NCBI GenBank assembly: GCA_030158675.1
Contig: JAOASL010000008.1
Coordinates: forward strand, 19,822 to 83,821
Length of the DNA stretch: 64,000 nt
Direction of reading: 5' to 3'
Source of the DNA: Burkholderiaceae bacterium
GTDB taxonomy: Bacteria; Pseudomonadota; Gammaproteobacteria; Burkholderiales; Burkholderiaceae_D
In this document: one piece after another, positions 36,377 to 47,258 of the stretch
Layout: every line of letters begins with the position of its first letter
How positions within the stretch are numbered: the first letter of the stretch is position 1
Program-made: the position numbers and the translations under genes
Notes under the pieces: model-generated
What the model saw: only the letters and a program-made list of their open reading frames with translations
Databases searched by the model: none
Told to the model about the DNA's origin: nothing

Positions 36377-36496
36377 GGGAAAACAGGTCGGAGCAAGAGA
36401 ACGCGCAAGCGTACTGCATGGCGCCCTGCAGCGGAGCAGGGTGGGGGCAAACGCAACACCGTCCTGGCACCTCAAGCCGCCCGACGCAGGCTCGCG

Positions 36497-36748
36497 TCAG
36501 GACAACTGCGAAAGCTTGTGCCGAAGCCGATGTTCATCGCTGCAAAAATGCAGCGCCCCCCGTCCATCGATCGATTCGGACTGCGGAAGATGAATACCGC
36601 ATTCAGCGCAACTGACCATTCGTTCTGCGCCGCTACCGGCCGGCGGTGCCGACTCCGGCGGCTGTGCCGTCGGTTGATCTTTTTGCCGCTGCGCGGAGTA
36701 CCAGTGCCAAGCCACATAGGCCAGCAATCCGAGCAGCAAGTACTTCAT
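36497..36748 (-). CDS. PP0621 family small membrane protein
   Basis: An 83-residue protein with an N-terminal membrane helix (MKYLLLGLLAYVAWHWYSAQ), a polar linker and a C-terminal zinc-ribbon-like region (SCAECGIHLP ... HFCSDEH). This matches the PP0621 family found beside pilSR and ypjD. The role is unknown. It overlaps the ypjD-like gene by 4 bp. The 120-bp space to the pilR-like gene is where pilS would be expected and holds only a small GC hairpin. Confidence 0.82.
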   Translation of the reverse strand: MKYLLLGLLAYVAWHWYSAQRQKDQPTAQPPESAPPAGSGAERMVSCAECGIHLPQSESIDGRGALHFCSDEHRLRHKLSQLS

Positions 36749-37557
36749 GCCACGCCCCGATGCAGCACGACTTCAAGTACGAAACGGCTGCCGACATACG
36801 CGAGCAGCAGCGTCATGAAGCCTGTCAGCGTAAACGACAGCGCAGTCTTGCCACGCCAGCCACGCCACTGCCGCCCGGCCAGCAACACACCGAACAGCCC
36901 CCATGACAGCATCGTGAACACCGTCTTATGCTCCAGGCGGAATGGCTTGCCAAACAGCTGCTCGGAAAAGAACACACCGGACAGCACGGTCAGGGTCAAC
37001 AATGCAAACCCGATACCGATCATTTTGAAAAGCAGCCGCTCCATTGTCAGCAATGCAGGCAGGCGGTCGATCGCAAGCAACAGCCAGCTGCGATGCGCAG
37101 CCGCGCTCGACAAGGAATGCAGGCGCGACTCCTGCATTGCCATCAGCACCGCATGAAACGCGGCAATCGTCAGCGAACCGTACGCGAGCATCGACAATGC
37201 AATATGCCAGGAGAACAGTGCCGATTTGCCGGCCAGCGGGATCAGATTGCCTGGAAACAGCAAAGGCAACAATGTCGCCAACGCCGCAGTCGGCAGAACC
37301 AGCCGGCGCAGTCCCTCGACAGCACGGTTGTGATTCTCAAACCAGTAAGCGGCGACCGAGAGCCACAGTGCAGCCGACAGCATCGCTGCAAAACCCAGTC
37401 GCAGAAAATCGGGCGCGATCACGAGACTGGCGAGCGCAGCGCCATGCAATGTCCACGCGAGCGCCGTGCCAATGGCGACCGACTGGCGGCGCTGCTCAGG
37501 CAGCAGCGCGCAGATCAGATAAAGGAAACTGGCGGCGACGAATGAAAAGGATGGCAT
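36745..37557 (-). CDS. ypjD: YpjD/CcsA-like cytochrome c assembly membrane protein
   Basis: A 270-residue polytopic membrane protein with about eight helices. It fits the CcsA/CcmC superfamily in topology, with the conserved block ALFSWHIALSMLAYGSLTIAAFHA and LEHKTVFTMLSWGLFG (His residues that may contact haem), as in E. coli YpjD. It lies divergently from ffh, a conserved arrangement. I chose ATG 37557; the frame upstream runs into the ffh leader. Its exact function is not established. Confidence 0.85.
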   Translation of the reverse strand: MPSFSFVAASFLYLICALLPEQRRQSVAIGTALAWTLHGAALASLVIAPDFLRLGFAAMLSAALWLSVAAYWFENHNRAVEGLRRLVLPTAALATLLPLLFPGNLIPLAGKSALFSWHIALSMLAYGSLTIAAFHAVLMAMQESRLHSLSSAAAHRSWLLLAIDRLPALLTMERLLFKMIGIGFALLTLTVLSGVFFSEQLFGKPFRLEHKTVFTMLSWGLFGVLLAGRQWRGWRGKTALSFTLTGFMTLLLAYVGSRFVLEVVLHRGVA

Positions 37558-37680
37558 CGTTTTAGTGTACACCAAGGCCCCGGCGCGACCGGGTGGGGGT
37601 GCGGTAAAATCATGTGTCGATTTCCCTCTGCGGCTACGCATCTTTGCGCGCCCCACCTCCTGCCCGGATTCATCAAGATC

Positions 37681-39048
37681 ATGCTTAACAATCTCACGCA
37701 ACGCCTGTCTAAAGTTGTCAAAACCATGCGCGGCGAAGCTCGGCTCACCGAGTCAAATACGGCCGACATGCTGCGCGAAGTACGCCTCGCTTTGCTCGAG
37801 GCCGATGTCGCGTTGCCCGCCGTGCGCGACTTCATCGCCAAGGTCAAGGAAAAAGCGCTCGGCGAGGAGGTAGTTGGCTCGCTGTCGCCAGGGCAAGCAC
37901 TGGTCGGCGTGGTGCACGACGAACTGGCGAAGCTGATGGGCGCCGATCTCGGCCCTGAAGCGTCGCAGCTGTCATTTGCGACCCAACCTCCGGCGATCAT
38001 CCTGATGGCGGGTCTTCAGGGCGCGGGCAAAACCACCACCGTCGGCAAGCTCGCGAAATTCCTGCAGGAGCAGAAAAAGAAAAAAGTGCTGACCGTATCG
38101 ACCGACGTCTACCGACCGGCTGCGATAGGACAATTGCAGACCGTCGCATCACAGGTCGGCGCGGATTTTTTCCCGTCGGAGCCCACGCAAAAGCCGGTCG
38201 ACATCGCGCTCGCCGCCGTCGACTGGGCCAAGCGGCACCACCATGATGTGCTCCTGATTGACACCGCCGGTCGCCTCGGCATCGACGAAGCGATGATGCA
38301 AGAGATCAGCGCACTGCATGCGGCAGTCAAGCCGATCGAGACCCTGTTCGTCGTGGATGCGATGCTCGGCCAGGACGCCATCAATACCGCCCGGGCGTTC
38401 AATGACGCACTACCGCTGACCGGCATTGTATTGACCAAGCTCGACGGCGATGCGCGCGGCGGTGCCGCGCTGTCGGTACGGCACGTGACTGGCAAGCCGA
38501 TCAAATTTGCCGGCGTCGCTGAAAAGCTCGACGGCCTGGAAGCCTTCGATCCGGACCGGATGGCGAACCGCATTCTGGGCATGGGCGACATTCTCGCGCT
38601 GGTCGAAGAGGCGAAGAAGGGCGTCGACATGGAGGCCGCGCAAGATCTGGCTCAAAAGATCAAGGGTGGCGGCAGATTCGACCTGAACGACTTCAAGGCA
38701 CAGCTTTCACAAATGAAAAAAATGGGCGGACTGTCCGGCCTAATCGATAAGCTGCCCGCGCAGTTGCAGCAGGCAGCCAACGGCACCAACATGGGCCAGG
38801 CCGAAAAGCAGGTGCGTCGCATGGAAGGCATCATCAATTCGATGACCCCGCTGGAACGCGCAAAGCCGGAGTTGATCAAGGCCGCACGCAAGCGCCGTAT
38901 AGCCACTGGCGCCGGCGTACAGGTACAGGAAGTGAACCGCATGCTGGCGCAGTTCGAGCAGATGCAATCGATGATGAAGAAGTTCAAGGGCGGTGGCATG
39001 CTGAAAATGATGCGCAGCATGAAGGGCATGATGCCCGGCCTGCGCTGA
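37681..39048 (+). CDS. ffh: Signal recognition particle protein Ffh
   Basis: A 455-residue SRP54 GTPase that, with 4.5S RNA, targets nascent inner-membrane proteins. N domain (MLNNLTQRLSKVVKTMRGEARLTE), GTPase G1 GLQGAGKTTTVGKLA, DTAGRLGIDE, TKLDGDARGGAALSV and the Met-rich M domain at the C-terminus (QMQSMMKKF, MLKMMRSMKGMMPG) are present. The start is ATG 37681. The downstream gap to 39320 holds only a short GC hairpin (CGGGA/TCCCG) and no gene. Confidence 0.97.
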   Translation: MLNNLTQRLSKVVKTMRGEARLTESNTADMLREVRLALLEADVALPAVRDFIAKVKEKALGEEVVGSLSPGQALVGVVHDELAKLMGADLGPEASQLSFATQPPAIILMAGLQGAGKTTTVGKLAKFLQEQKKKKVLTVSTDVYRPAAIGQLQTVASQVGADFFPSEPTQKPVDIALAAVDWAKRHHHDVLLIDTAGRLGIDEAMMQEISALHAAVKPIETLFVVDAMLGQDAINTARAFNDALPLTGIVLTKLDGDARGGAALSVRHVTGKPIKFAGVAEKLDGLEAFDPDRMANRILGMGDILALVEEAKKGVDMEAAQDLAQKIKGGGRFDLNDFKAQLSQMKKMGGLSGLIDKLPAQLQQAANGTNMGQAEKQVRRMEGIINSMTPLERAKPELIKAARKRRIATGAGVQVQEVNRMLAQFEQMQSMMKKFKGGGMLKMMRSMKGMMPGLR

Positions 39049-39320
39049 CCTGTTTTCTCGACGGGAGCGTCCCGATAGTCACACCCTTTCGCATTGCCAG
39101 ACGCTCCTTGCCCCCTCTTCTTTCGTCATTCCGCCTGCTGGCGTATCGTCAGCCGACCTCCGTACGGGCCTTGTATCGCAAGCGACCCGGACAACTCCGC
39201 CAGAGGGGAAAAAGCGAAAATTCCCTCTAAAAACACTTGCATCCCGAACAAAACCCTAAGACTATTGGCGGTGCGTGAATCGGCGCAATTTTTCACCATG
39301 ACAGCATAGGAGGTTCAACA

Positions 39321-39791
39321 ATGGCTACAGCCAAGAAAGCAGCCGCTACGAAAAAGCCGGCCGCGAAGAAACCCGCAGCAAAGAAAGCCGCAGTGAAGAC
39401 GCCCGTCGCGAAAAAAGCGCCGGCCAAGAAGGTCGCCGCGAAGAAACCCGCCGCAAAGAAAGTAGTAGCGAAGAAGGCACCGGCGAAAAAGGTGGCAGCG
39501 AAAAAGGCGCCAGCGAAAAAGGTAGCAGTCAAGACTGCACGCAAGCCGAACGCAGCATTCATGAAGCCCATGACTCCGTCGCCGGCACTGGCCGCCGTCA
39601 TCGGTGCAAACCCGATGCCGCGTACCGACGTGACCAAGAAGGTCTGGGAGTACATCAAGAAGAACAAACTGCAGGATAGCGTCAACAAGCGCAACATCAA
39701 TGCAGACGACAAGCTGAAAGTCGTTTTTGGTGGCAAGAAGACGGTCTCGATGTTCGAAATGACCAAGCTGATCTCTGGCCACTTGAAGTAA
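39321..39791 (+). CDS. SWIB/MDM2 domain protein with histone H1-like N-terminal tail
   Basis: A 156-residue protein. Residues 1-75 are a basic KKPAAKKA-type tail like the protein at 29150; residues 80-156 form a SWIB/MDM2 domain (MKPMTPSPALAAVIG, KKVWEYIKKNKLQDSVNKRNINADDKL). In bacteria SWIB domains are best known from Chlamydia and a set of proteobacteria and are presumed chromatin- or DNA-associated. The ATG follows AGGAGG. It is a single gene closed by a strong terminator. Function in bacteria is not established. Confidence 0.9.
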   Translation: MATAKKAAATKKPAAKKPAAKKAAVKTPVAKKAPAKKVAAKKPAAKKVVAKKAPAKKVAAKKAPAKKVAVKTARKPNAAFMKPMTPSPALAAVIGANPMPRTDVTKKVWEYIKKNKLQDSVNKRNINADDKLKVVFGGKKTVSMFEMTKLISGHLK

Positions 39792-39804
39792 TTTTCAGGT
39801 GCCG

Positions 39805-39840
39805 AACAAAAACGCCCGCAACGATGCGGGCGTTTTTGTT
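39805..39840 (+). terminator. Strong bidirectional terminator after the SWIB gene
   Basis: AACAAAAACGCCCGCA pairs perfectly with TGCGGGCGTTTTTGTT (16 bp) around an ACGA loop, with T-runs on both strands. It closes the SWIB gene and may also close the leftward TPR gene at 39914. Confidence 0.9.
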
Positions 39841-39913
39841 TGCAGGTCGTGAGCACATTCGGCACTACACCGATCCTGCGACACGGCCATTGTGACCGCG
39901 ACGCCGCGGCTGA

Positions 39914-40366
39914 TTACCTGGCCTTGCCGTAATTCGCGATCGATTTCGCGAGATCCTTGTACTCCTCGCAGCCCTTACCGCAAATCTTTTCCAGTTCTGC
40001 CAGATGCTCAGCGGCCTTCTCCGGTTGCTTCGCCTTCAAATAAGCCTGGCCGATGTACTCATGGGCACCACGGTGTTTGGGATCAAGGCGCAGTGCTTCC
40101 TTGTAGTGCCTGAACGAATTGTCGAGATCGTCGAGGTGGCGGTAGGCATAGCCGAGGAAATTATGCAGGTCCGCATTGCCCGGCATGCTCTTCTCAGCCT
40201 TCGAGAACGAGTCGACCGCCGACCGCCAGTCCTTGCGGTCAATTGCCTGCTTGCCGGCGACGAAATCGGCATTCTGGTTATTGGCGAGCGGCGTGGTCAT
40301 GCCCGGGTTGCCGAGCGCGAAAGGAGCAAGGCTGGCAACGATGATAAAAAACAGCAGATTTTTCAT
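39914..40366 (-). CDS. Periplasmic tetratricopeptide repeat protein
   Basis: A 150-residue exported TPR protein. The signal peptide MKNLLFFIIVASLAPFALG is followed by about three TPR units (ADLHNFLGYAYRHLDDLDNSFRHY, RGAHEYIGQAYLKAKQPEKAAEHL). A C-terminal KICGKGCEEY contains two cysteines that may form a disulfide. TPR proteins mediate protein contacts; partners are unknown. It follows the lytic transglycosylase gene by 20 bp, which hints at co-expression in the envelope. The start is ATG 40366 with AGGAGA upstream. Confidence 0.88.
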   Translation of the reverse strand: MKNLLFFIIVASLAPFALGNPGMTTPLANNQNADFVAGKQAIDRKDWRSAVDSFSKAEKSMPGNADLHNFLGYAYRHLDDLDNSFRHYKEALRLDPKHRGAHEYIGQAYLKAKQPEKAAEHLAELEKICGKGCEEYKDLAKSIANYGKAR

Positions 40367-40386
40367 GTTGATTTCTCCTGAGGCTT

Positions 40387-41007
40387 TCAAGGATGCTGCC
40401 AGCGCTTCCACGCAGCATGCACCGCATTCGGATACTCGGGGCGGCCGCGGCTGCCGTTATAACGACCGAGCGCGAGATACAGGTCGCCCCGCTCCATGTC
40501 GATATACATCCGCAGTATAGAGCAGCCATAACGCAGGTTCGCCTGCATCTTGAACAGCTTCGGCGCCTCGCCATCGCCGATCACTTTGGTCCAGAACGGC
40601 ATCACCTGCATATAGCCACGCGCGCCGGCTTTCGATATCGCGTACTTGCGAAAACCAGATTCCACTTGCACCAAGCCCAGCACCAGCGCCGGCTCCAGCC
40701 CCGCTCGGCGCGCCTCGTACCAAACGGTCTGCAGGAATTCACTGCGCACCATGGCGTCGGGCATACGACTGTGCAGGCGAACGGACATCGATTCAAACCA
40801 GCGCTGCCATTCGGCTTGATCGGCATCGCTGGAAAAGCGCTGTTGCGGTGGCCGCGGATCGGTAATGGCGCGGGCCAGCGCCAGACGAACCGAATCGGCC
40901 AGCGCCTCTTCCTTCTGATTTCCGGCGAAGGCCGACGAGAAGGAGCACAACGCCAGCAACACCAGCAACCAGCGACGACAAAGGCTGGCTGACCGATATG
41001 CTGACAT
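40387..41007 (-). CDS. Periplasmic lytic transglycosylase (SLT domain)
   Basis: A 206-residue exported protein with an N-terminal signal (LLVLLALCSFSSAFA) and an SLT lysozyme-like domain from about residue 95: ALVLGLVQVESGFRKYAISKAGARGYMQVMPFW carries the catalytic Glu, and LRYGCSILRMYIDMERGDLYLALGRYNGS completes it. It should cleave the glycan backbone with 1,6-anhydro product formation, feeding the AmpD/Mpl recycling route. It begins 5 bp after the proS stop; a GTG at 41010 is an alternative start. Confidence 0.9.
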   Translation of the reverse strand: MSAYRSASLCRRWLLVLLALCSFSSAFAGNQKEEALADSVRLALARAITDPRPPQQRFSSDADQAEWQRWFESMSVRLHSRMPDAMVRSEFLQTVWYEARRAGLEPALVLGLVQVESGFRKYAISKAGARGYMQVMPFWTKVIGDGEAPKLFKMQANLRYGCSILRMYIDMERGDLYLALGRYNGSRGRPEYPNAVHAAWKRWQHP

Positions 41008-41012
41008 CACTA

Positions 41013-42737
41013 TCAGGCGACGAGCCGCGCTTGCAGGAACTCGACCATGCTGCCGGGTGGCACTTGCGTGGCCACCTCGTCGCGGCGCCCCTGATACTCG
41101 AGCATGCCGTCCTTCAGTCCGCGCTCGCCAACCACGACGCGGTGCGGCACTCCGATCAGCTCCCAGTCAGCGAACATCACGCCGGGGCGCTCGCCACGGT
41201 CGTCGAGCACGACATCAACGCCGGCGGCCTGCAGCGACGCATACAGCGCATCCGTGGCGTCCTTGACTGCGGCGCTGCGGTCGTAGCCCATTGGACACAG
41301 CACGACCTGGAACGGCGCGATCGAAGCCGGCCAGATGATTCCCTTGCCGTCATAGTTCTGCTCGATAGCGGCGCCCAGGATGCGCGTGATGCCGATACCG
41401 TAGCAGCCCATCTGCATCAGCTGCGGCTGTCCTTTCTCGTCGAGATAAGTCGCCCGCATGTCTTCCGAATACCGGGTACCCAGCTGGAACACATGGCCCA
41501 CCTCGATGCCTCGCTGGATCTCCAGCACACCCTTGCCGTCCGGCGACGGGTCGCCTGAGACGACGTTGCGGATGTCGGCGACCTCCGCTTCCGGCAGATC
41601 ACGCCCCCAGTTGGCGCCGGTGTAGTGGAAACCTTCGTCATTCGCGCCGCAGACAAAATCGCTCATGGCGACCACGCTACGGTCCGCGATCAGTTTGACC
41701 GGCTTGGCCGTTCCGATCGGGCCCAGGTAACCGGGCTTGCAGCCAAAGTGCTCGACGATCTCTGAGTCGCTGGCGAAACGGAACGGACCGATGCCGGGCA
41801 ATTTGCCGGCCTTGACTTCGTTGAGCTCGTGATCGCCACGCAGCAGCAGCAGCCAGATCTCGCGTGTGCCCTCGTCGCGTTCGACCGACAGCACGATCGA
41901 CTTCACGGTCCGGACCAGCGGCACGCCCAAAAGCGCAGCGACGTCCTCGCAGCGCTCTTTGCCCGGCGTCGCAGCCTTCACCAGCGCCTGAGCCGGTTGC
42001 GCTCGCGGCGCGGCCGGTGCAAGCGCCTCGGCAGCCTCGATGTTGGCCGCATAGTCGGAGGTCGGGCAATACACCAGCGCGTCCTCGCCGGTATCGGCAA
42101 TCACGTGGAATTCCTGCGAACCGGAGCCGCCGATAGCGCCATTGTCGGCCGCAACCGCCCGGAATTTCAGTCCGAAGCGCGTGAAGATCCGGGTGTACGC
42201 ATCAACCATCAGCTGGTAGGAATGCTTCAGGCCTTCCGCATCGCGGTCGAACGAATAGGCATCCTTCATCGTGAATTCGCGTCCGCGCATCAGCCCGAAA
42301 CGCGGACGGCGCTCGTCGCGGAACTTGGTCTGAATGTGATAGAAGTTGATCGGCAGCTGCCGGTAGGAGCGGATCTCGCTGCGCGCGATATCGGTGACGA
42401 CTTCCTCAGAGGTCGGCTGCAACGCGAAATCCCGGCCATGGCGGTCCTTGAGGCGCAACAGTTCCGGCCCCATCTTGTCCCAGCGGCCGGTTTCCTGCCA
42501 TAGCTCGGCCGGCTGCACCAGCGGCATCAGCAGCTCGATCGCACCGGCGCGGTCCATTTCCTCGCGCACGATGCCTTCGACCTTACGGATCACGCGCAGG
42601 CCCATCGGCATGTAGTTGTAGATGCCCGAGCCCAGGCGCTTGATCATCCCGGCGCGCAGCATCAGCTTGTGACTGACGATCTCGGCGTCGGAAGGGGCTT
42701 CTTTGAGAGTGGAAACAAAAAATCGGGAGGCGCGCAT
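41013..42737 (-). CDS. proS: Prolyl-tRNA synthetase
   Basis: A 574-residue class II synthetase of the bacterial type with an INS editing insert. Start [19 protein letters not shown]; class II motif 2 region [21 protein letters not shown]; insert domain around residues 230-390; motif 3 [18 protein letters not shown]-terminal anticodon-binding domain. It lies divergently from rppH, with the lytic transglycosylase downstream. A tRNA-Pro gene is at 48345 in the window. Confidence 0.97.
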   Translation of the reverse strand: MRASRFFVSTLKEAPSDAEIVSHKLMLRAGMIKRLGSGIYNYMPMGLRVIRKVEGIVREEMDRAGAIELLMPLVQPAELWQETGRWDKMGPELLRLKDRHGRDFALQPTSEEVVTDIARSEIRSYRQLPINFYHIQTKFRDERRPRFGLMRGREFTMKDAYSFDRDAEGLKHSYQLMVDAYTRIFTRFGLKFRAVAADNGAIGGSGSQEFHVIADTGEDALVYCPTSDYAANIEAAEALAPAAPRAQPAQALVKAATPGKERCEDVAALLGVPLVRTVKSIVLSVERDEGTREIWLLLLRGDHELNEVKAGKLPGIGPFRFASDSEIVEHFGCKPGYLGPIGTAKPVKLIADRSVVAMSDFVCGANDEGFHYTGANWGRDLPEAEVADIRNVVSGDPSPDGKGVLEIQRGIEVGHVFQLGTRYSEDMRATYLDEKGQPQLMQMGCYGIGITRILGAAIEQNYDGKGIIWPASIAPFQVVLCPMGYDRSAAVKDATDALYASLQAAGVDVVLDDRGERPGVMFADWELIGVPHRVVVGERGLKDGMLEYQGRRDEVATQVPPGSMVEFLQARLVA

Positions 42738-42909
42738 GAAGGGGAATTTTTGAAAAATAGAGGGTTATAATCAATCCCAATTTTAAAGTATTCGCGGCTC
42801 CGCGCCTCCGGATCGCAGCACCCATGCACTGGCCGCGCGCCGATTGGCCGCGCGCGCAAGACACTGCCGCTATCCCGCCGCGCGAACCGCAGGAAAACCG
42901 AGGTGCATC

Positions 42910-43491
42910 ATGCTGGACCGTGAAGGCTATCGCCCGAACGTCGGCATCATCCTGTTGAACCACCAGAATGAGGTCTGGTGGGGCAAGCGGGTGCGAGAAC
43001 ATTCGTGGCAATTCCCGCAAGGCGGGATCAAGCACGGCGAAACGCCCGAGCAGGCTATGTATCGCGAGCTCGAGGAAGAGGTCGGACTGCGCTCCGAGCA
43101 TGTGAAAATCATCGGGCGCACGCGCGACTGGCTTCGCTATGAAGTCCCCGACCATTTCATCAAGCGCGAGATCCGTGGCCATTACAAGGGGCAGAAGCAG
43201 ATCTGGTTCCTGCTGCGAATGATCGGCCGCGACTGCGATGTCAACCTGCGCATGTCCGACCATCCCGAGTTTGATGCCTGGCGCTGGCATGACTACTGGG
43301 TCCCGCTGGACGTGGTGATTGAATTCAAGCGCGATGTCTATACGAGGGCACTGCAGGAACTATCACGCTTCCTGCGCCCGCCGCATGGCCTGACGCGACG
43401 GCCGCGCGATCATGGCCCTCATCAACCGGAAAGCCAGCCGGCCGCGCAAACAGAAACGCCGGCCGTGGCCGCAGAACCGGAACAGAAATGA
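42910..43491 (+). CDS. rppH: RNA pyrophosphohydrolase
   Basis: A 193-residue Nudix hydrolase that converts 5'-triphosphate mRNA ends to monophosphates and so triggers decay. The start [17 protein letters not shown] and the Nudix box [18 protein letters not shown] are typical; QKQIWFLLR and [13 protein letters not shown] are RppH-specific blocks. A C-terminal Pro/Arg/Gln extension of about 35 residues is longer than in E. coli. It overlaps the next gene by 4 bp. The true start is ATG 42910; the open region before it is the divergent promoter region. Confidence 0.96.
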   Translation: MLDREGYRPNVGIILLNHQNEVWWGKRVREHSWQFPQGGIKHGETPEQAMYRELEEEVGLRSEHVKIIGRTRDWLRYEVPDHFIKREIRGHYKGQKQIWFLLRMIGRDCDVNLRMSDHPEFDAWRWHDYWVPLDVVIEFKRDVYTRALQELSRFLRPPHGLTRRPRDHGPHQPESQPAAQTETPAVAAEPEQK

Positions 43492-44012
43492 CCCTTGCTC
43501 TCAAGCTGGTGACCCTCGCTGCAGTAACGCTGTTTGCGTTGCCCGCGAACGCAGCGTTTCTCGGCGACGGACCGCTCGCAGAACTGGTGGAAAGCCCGCT
43601 CGTGCTGCCAGCGCCACCCGCCATGGACAAGCTGCTGCGCTATGAGGTCAGCCCGATAGCCACGATGGAGTTCGCGGTGGATGCTCGCTCGGTCAGCGTG
43701 ACGGACCGGGTCGTGGTCCGCTTCACCAGCGTGATCCGCAGCCCGAGCGGCGCGACTAATATCAGCCATGAAGGCATTCGCTGCGACACGCTCGAAAAAA
43801 AGCTGTACGCCACCGGTCGTGCGAACGGTAGCTGGACGCCGGCTTCGGATGATGCGTGGCGCCCCATCCGCGACACCGGAGCCAACCGGTATCACGCAAT
43901 ATTGGTGACTGATTATTTCTGCGGTGCCGGAACGCCTGCCGGCAGCGCGGAGAACATCGTCGATCGGCTGCGTCGGAAAAAGCCGCTGCCTCATCCGGGG
44001 CAATGGCAGTAA
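43488..44012 (+). CDS. CNP1-like family exported protein
   Basis: A 174-residue protein with a signal peptide (LVTLAALVTLFALP-type, cleaved near ANA) and a CNP1-like domain: [55 protein letters not shown], with two conserved cysteines. The family is named after a Neisseria protein, is widespread in betaproteobacteria, and has no assigned function. It is translationally coupled to rppH (ATGA overlap) and converges with proB. Confidence 0.85.
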   Translation: MTLALKLVTLAAVTLFALPANAAFLGDGPLAELVESPLVLPAPPAMDKLLRYEVSPIATMEFAVDARSVSVTDRVVVRFTSVIRSPSGATNISHEGIRCDTLEKKLYATGRANGSWTPASDDAWRPIRDTGANRYHAILVTDYFCGAGTPAGSAENIVDRLRRKKPLPHPGQWQ

Positions 44013-44059
44013 AGCGTGACGGTAATGCGCGGGGGAGAGCCGCCCCTGAAAGCGGCTGA

Positions 44060-45178
44060 TTACAGCAGCACGAGATTGTCGCGGTGGATCAGCTCTTCCT
44101 CGTCGATGTGACCGAGAATGGCGGCGATCTCCGATGAGGGCCGACGCAGGATACGGCGCACCTCGGCGCTCGCATAATTGGTGATGCCGCGAGCAATCGC
44201 ATGACCCTCATCGTCGACACAAGTGACCACATCGCCGCGGCCAAACTCCCCGGCCACCTCGGTCACGCCGATCGGCAGCAGCGACTTGCCCTCGCGGCTC
44301 AGTTTCTGCACCGCTCCGGCATCGAGCACCAGTTTTCCTGCCGTCTTCAGATGATCGGCCATCCATTGCTTGCGCGCGGTCAGCCTTGCGGTCTGCGCAG
44401 TCAGTTGCGTACCGATAGACTCGCCTTGCGCCAGCCGGACCAGTACCTGATCTTCGCGCCCCCAAGCGATCACGGTATGGGCTCCGGAGCTGGCCGCGCG
44501 GCGCGCGGCGAGAATCTTGGTCAACATACCGCCGCTGCCGATGCCGGTACCGGCTCCGCCCGCCATGGCCTCCAGCTTAGGATCGCCTGCCGTCGCCTCC
44601 CGGACAAACTCGGCCGCCGGATCCTTGCGCGGATCGGCGGTATACAGGCCGCGCTGGTCGGTCAGGATGACGAGCGCATCGGCTTCAATCAGGTTGGCGA
44701 CCAGCGCGCCCAGGGTGTCGTTGTCACCGAACTTGATCTCATCGGTTACGACAGTATCGTTTTCATTAATCACCGTGATGACGCCCAGTCCCAGCAGCGT
44801 AAACAAGGTCGAACGCGCATTCAGGTAGCGCTCCCGGTCCGCCAGATCGGCATGCGTGAGCAAGACCTGTGCAGTGCGTAAACCATGTACGCGAAAGCTG
44901 GTTTCGTAGATCTGTGCCAGCCCCATCTGACCAACGGCAGCGCAGGCTTGTAGCTCATGAATGCCGGTCGGACGCTTGTCGAAGCCAAGCCGTTGCATGC
45001 CCTCTGCAATCGCCCCCGAGCTTACCAGCACTACCTGTTTGCCCATCCGACGCAGCTGGGCGATCTGGTCCGCCCATTTCGCGATTGCCGCGTGATCCAG
45101 CCCCTTGCCTTCATTGGTGACCAGCGACGAGCCCACCTTGACGATCACGCGCTGCGCTTGCTTGATAACGGATTGCAT
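44060..45178 (-). CDS. proB: Glutamate 5-kinase
   Basis: A 372-residue enzyme for the first step of proline synthesis. The amino-acid kinase domain starts [18 protein letters not shown], with [37 protein letters not shown] and [19 protein letters not shown]; a C-terminal PUA domain (about 280-372) follows. I used ATG 45178, which gives the usual length; ATG 45184 is two codons upstream. Located 33 bp after obgE, the last gene of rplU-rpmA-obgE-proB. Confidence 0.96.
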   Translation of the reverse strand: MQSVIKQAQRVIVKVGSSLVTNEGKGLDHAAIAKWADQIAQLRRMGKQVVLVSSGAIAEGMQRLGFDKRPTGIHELQACAAVGQMGLAQIYETSFRVHGLRTAQVLLTHADLADRERYLNARSTLFTLLGLGVITVINENDTVVTDEIKFGDNDTLGALVANLIEADALVILTDQRGLYTADPRKDPAAEFVREATAGDPKLEAMAGGAGTGIGSGGMLTKILAARRAASSGAHTVIAWGREDQVLVRLAQGESIGTQLTAQTARLTARKQWMADHLKTAGKLVLDAGAVQKLSREGKSLLPIGVTEVAGEFGRGDVVTCVDDEGHAIARGITNYASAEVRRILRRPSSEIAAILGHIDEEELIHRDNLVLL

Positions 45179-45217
45179 CGGCATGCCCGGTAGGTATCGT
45201 TATTTTTTGTGTCCTGC

Positions 45218-46351
<1,134 letters not shown>

Positions 46352-46358
46352 TCAAATG

Positions 46359-46384
46359 AAAAAGGCCCTGCCTGCGGCAGAGCC
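46359..46384 (-). terminator. Terminator or attenuator between rpmA and obgE
   Basis: GGCTCTGCC/GGCAGGGCC (9 bp with one G-T pair) around a 3-nt loop is followed on the reverse strand by five Ts. It lies within the rplU-rpmA-obgE unit and probably lowers transcription of obgE-proB relative to the ribosomal genes. Confidence 0.75.
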
Positions 46385-46412
46385 CTTCTTCCCGCAGGAC
46401 GGGTACAGCTTA

Positions 46413-46670
46413 TCAGGCCGGAACGACCGTCACAAAGTGACGCTTGAGCAGACCCTTGGTCGCAAACTTGACGGTGCCGTCGATCAGTGCGAACAGGGTG
46501 TGGTCTTTGCCGATGCCGACATTCTCACCGGCGTGCAGCTTCGTGCCACGCTGGCGAACAATGATGCCGCCTGCATTGATAGCCTGACCGCCATAGACTT
46601 TCACGCCAAGTCGTTTCGACTCAGAGTCACGGCCGTTGCGCGTAGTGCCGCCGCCTTTCTTGTGTGCCAT
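46413..46670 (-). CDS. rpmA: 50S ribosomal protein L27
   Basis: An 85-residue ribosomal protein near the peptidyl transferase centre. The start [41 protein letters not shown] and [13 protein letters not shown] are invariant L27 blocks. It is 36 bp after rplU. Confidence 0.98.
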   Translation of the reverse strand: MAHKKGGGTTRNGRDSESKRLGVKVYGGQAINAGGIIVRQRGTKLHAGENVGIGKDHTLFALIDGTVKFATKGLLKRHFVTVVPA

Positions 46671-46706
46671 TTGATGCTCCTGATTCGGTGTTGGATCTCG
46701 CCGGAC

Positions 46707-47018
46707 TTAGCCGTTGATCGAGACGATTTGCAGTTCGGTGTAGTTCTGGCGATGGCCTTGACGCTTCTGATAGTGCTTGCGACGGCGCATCTTGAATATT
46801 TTCACCTTATCGTGACGACCATGCGCCACTACCGTAGCCAGCACCTTTGCACCTTGAACCAGTGGCGTACCAAATTTGATGGTATCGCCAGCGCCTACTG
46901 CGAGCACTTGATCCAGGGTGATTTCGGAGCCGATGTCTGCCGGTATCTGTTCTACTTTAAGTTTTTCGCCAGCAGCAACTTTGTATTGCTTGCCGCCGGT
47001 TTTTATGACCGCGTACAT
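46707..47018 (-). CDS. rplU: 50S ribosomal protein L21
   Basis: A 103-residue 23S rRNA-binding protein. [26 protein letters not shown] is the conserved start and [20 protein letters not shown] the C-terminal signature. First gene of the rplU-rpmA-obgE-proB unit; a near-consensus promoter lies about 110 bp upstream. Confidence 0.98.
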   Translation of the reverse strand: MYAVIKTGGKQYKVAAGEKLKVEQIPADIGSEITLDQVLAVGAGDTIKFGTPLVQGAKVLATVVAHGRHDKVKIFKMRRRKHYQKRQGHRQNYTELQIVSING

Positions 47019-47126
47019 GGGAACCTCATCAATTGAGTTTTGAAAAAACGCCCGAACCTGAAGCCACGGGATACTGCTTTATCCTGCGAGGCACCGAAAA
47101 AGATTGCCAAACAAGGAAAACCTCAA

Positions 47127-47155
47127 ATTATACATGGACTTATATCCGCAGTCAA
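47127..47155 (-). promoter_or_regulatory. Sigma-70 promoter of rplU-rpmA-obgE-proB
   Basis: On the reverse strand TTGACT (47155-47150), 17 bp, then a perfect TATAAT (47132-47127). Position and strength suit a ribosomal-protein operon. On the other strand TATAAT at 47224-47229 could serve ispB, without a clear -35. Confidence 0.8.
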
Positions 47156-47258
47156 AGCAGAGCTTACGCCTCGTCGGACGCAGCCGAACTGCCATCTGCT
47201 GCTGGCTGCGGACGGGTGCATCGTATAATTCCGGCCTTTAACCGAACCGCCATCCACC

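Noticed and set aside
42738..42909. Promoter with TATAAT at 42766 for rppH
   Set aside because: No -35 at an acceptable distance; TTGAAA is only 10 bp away, so I could not support it.
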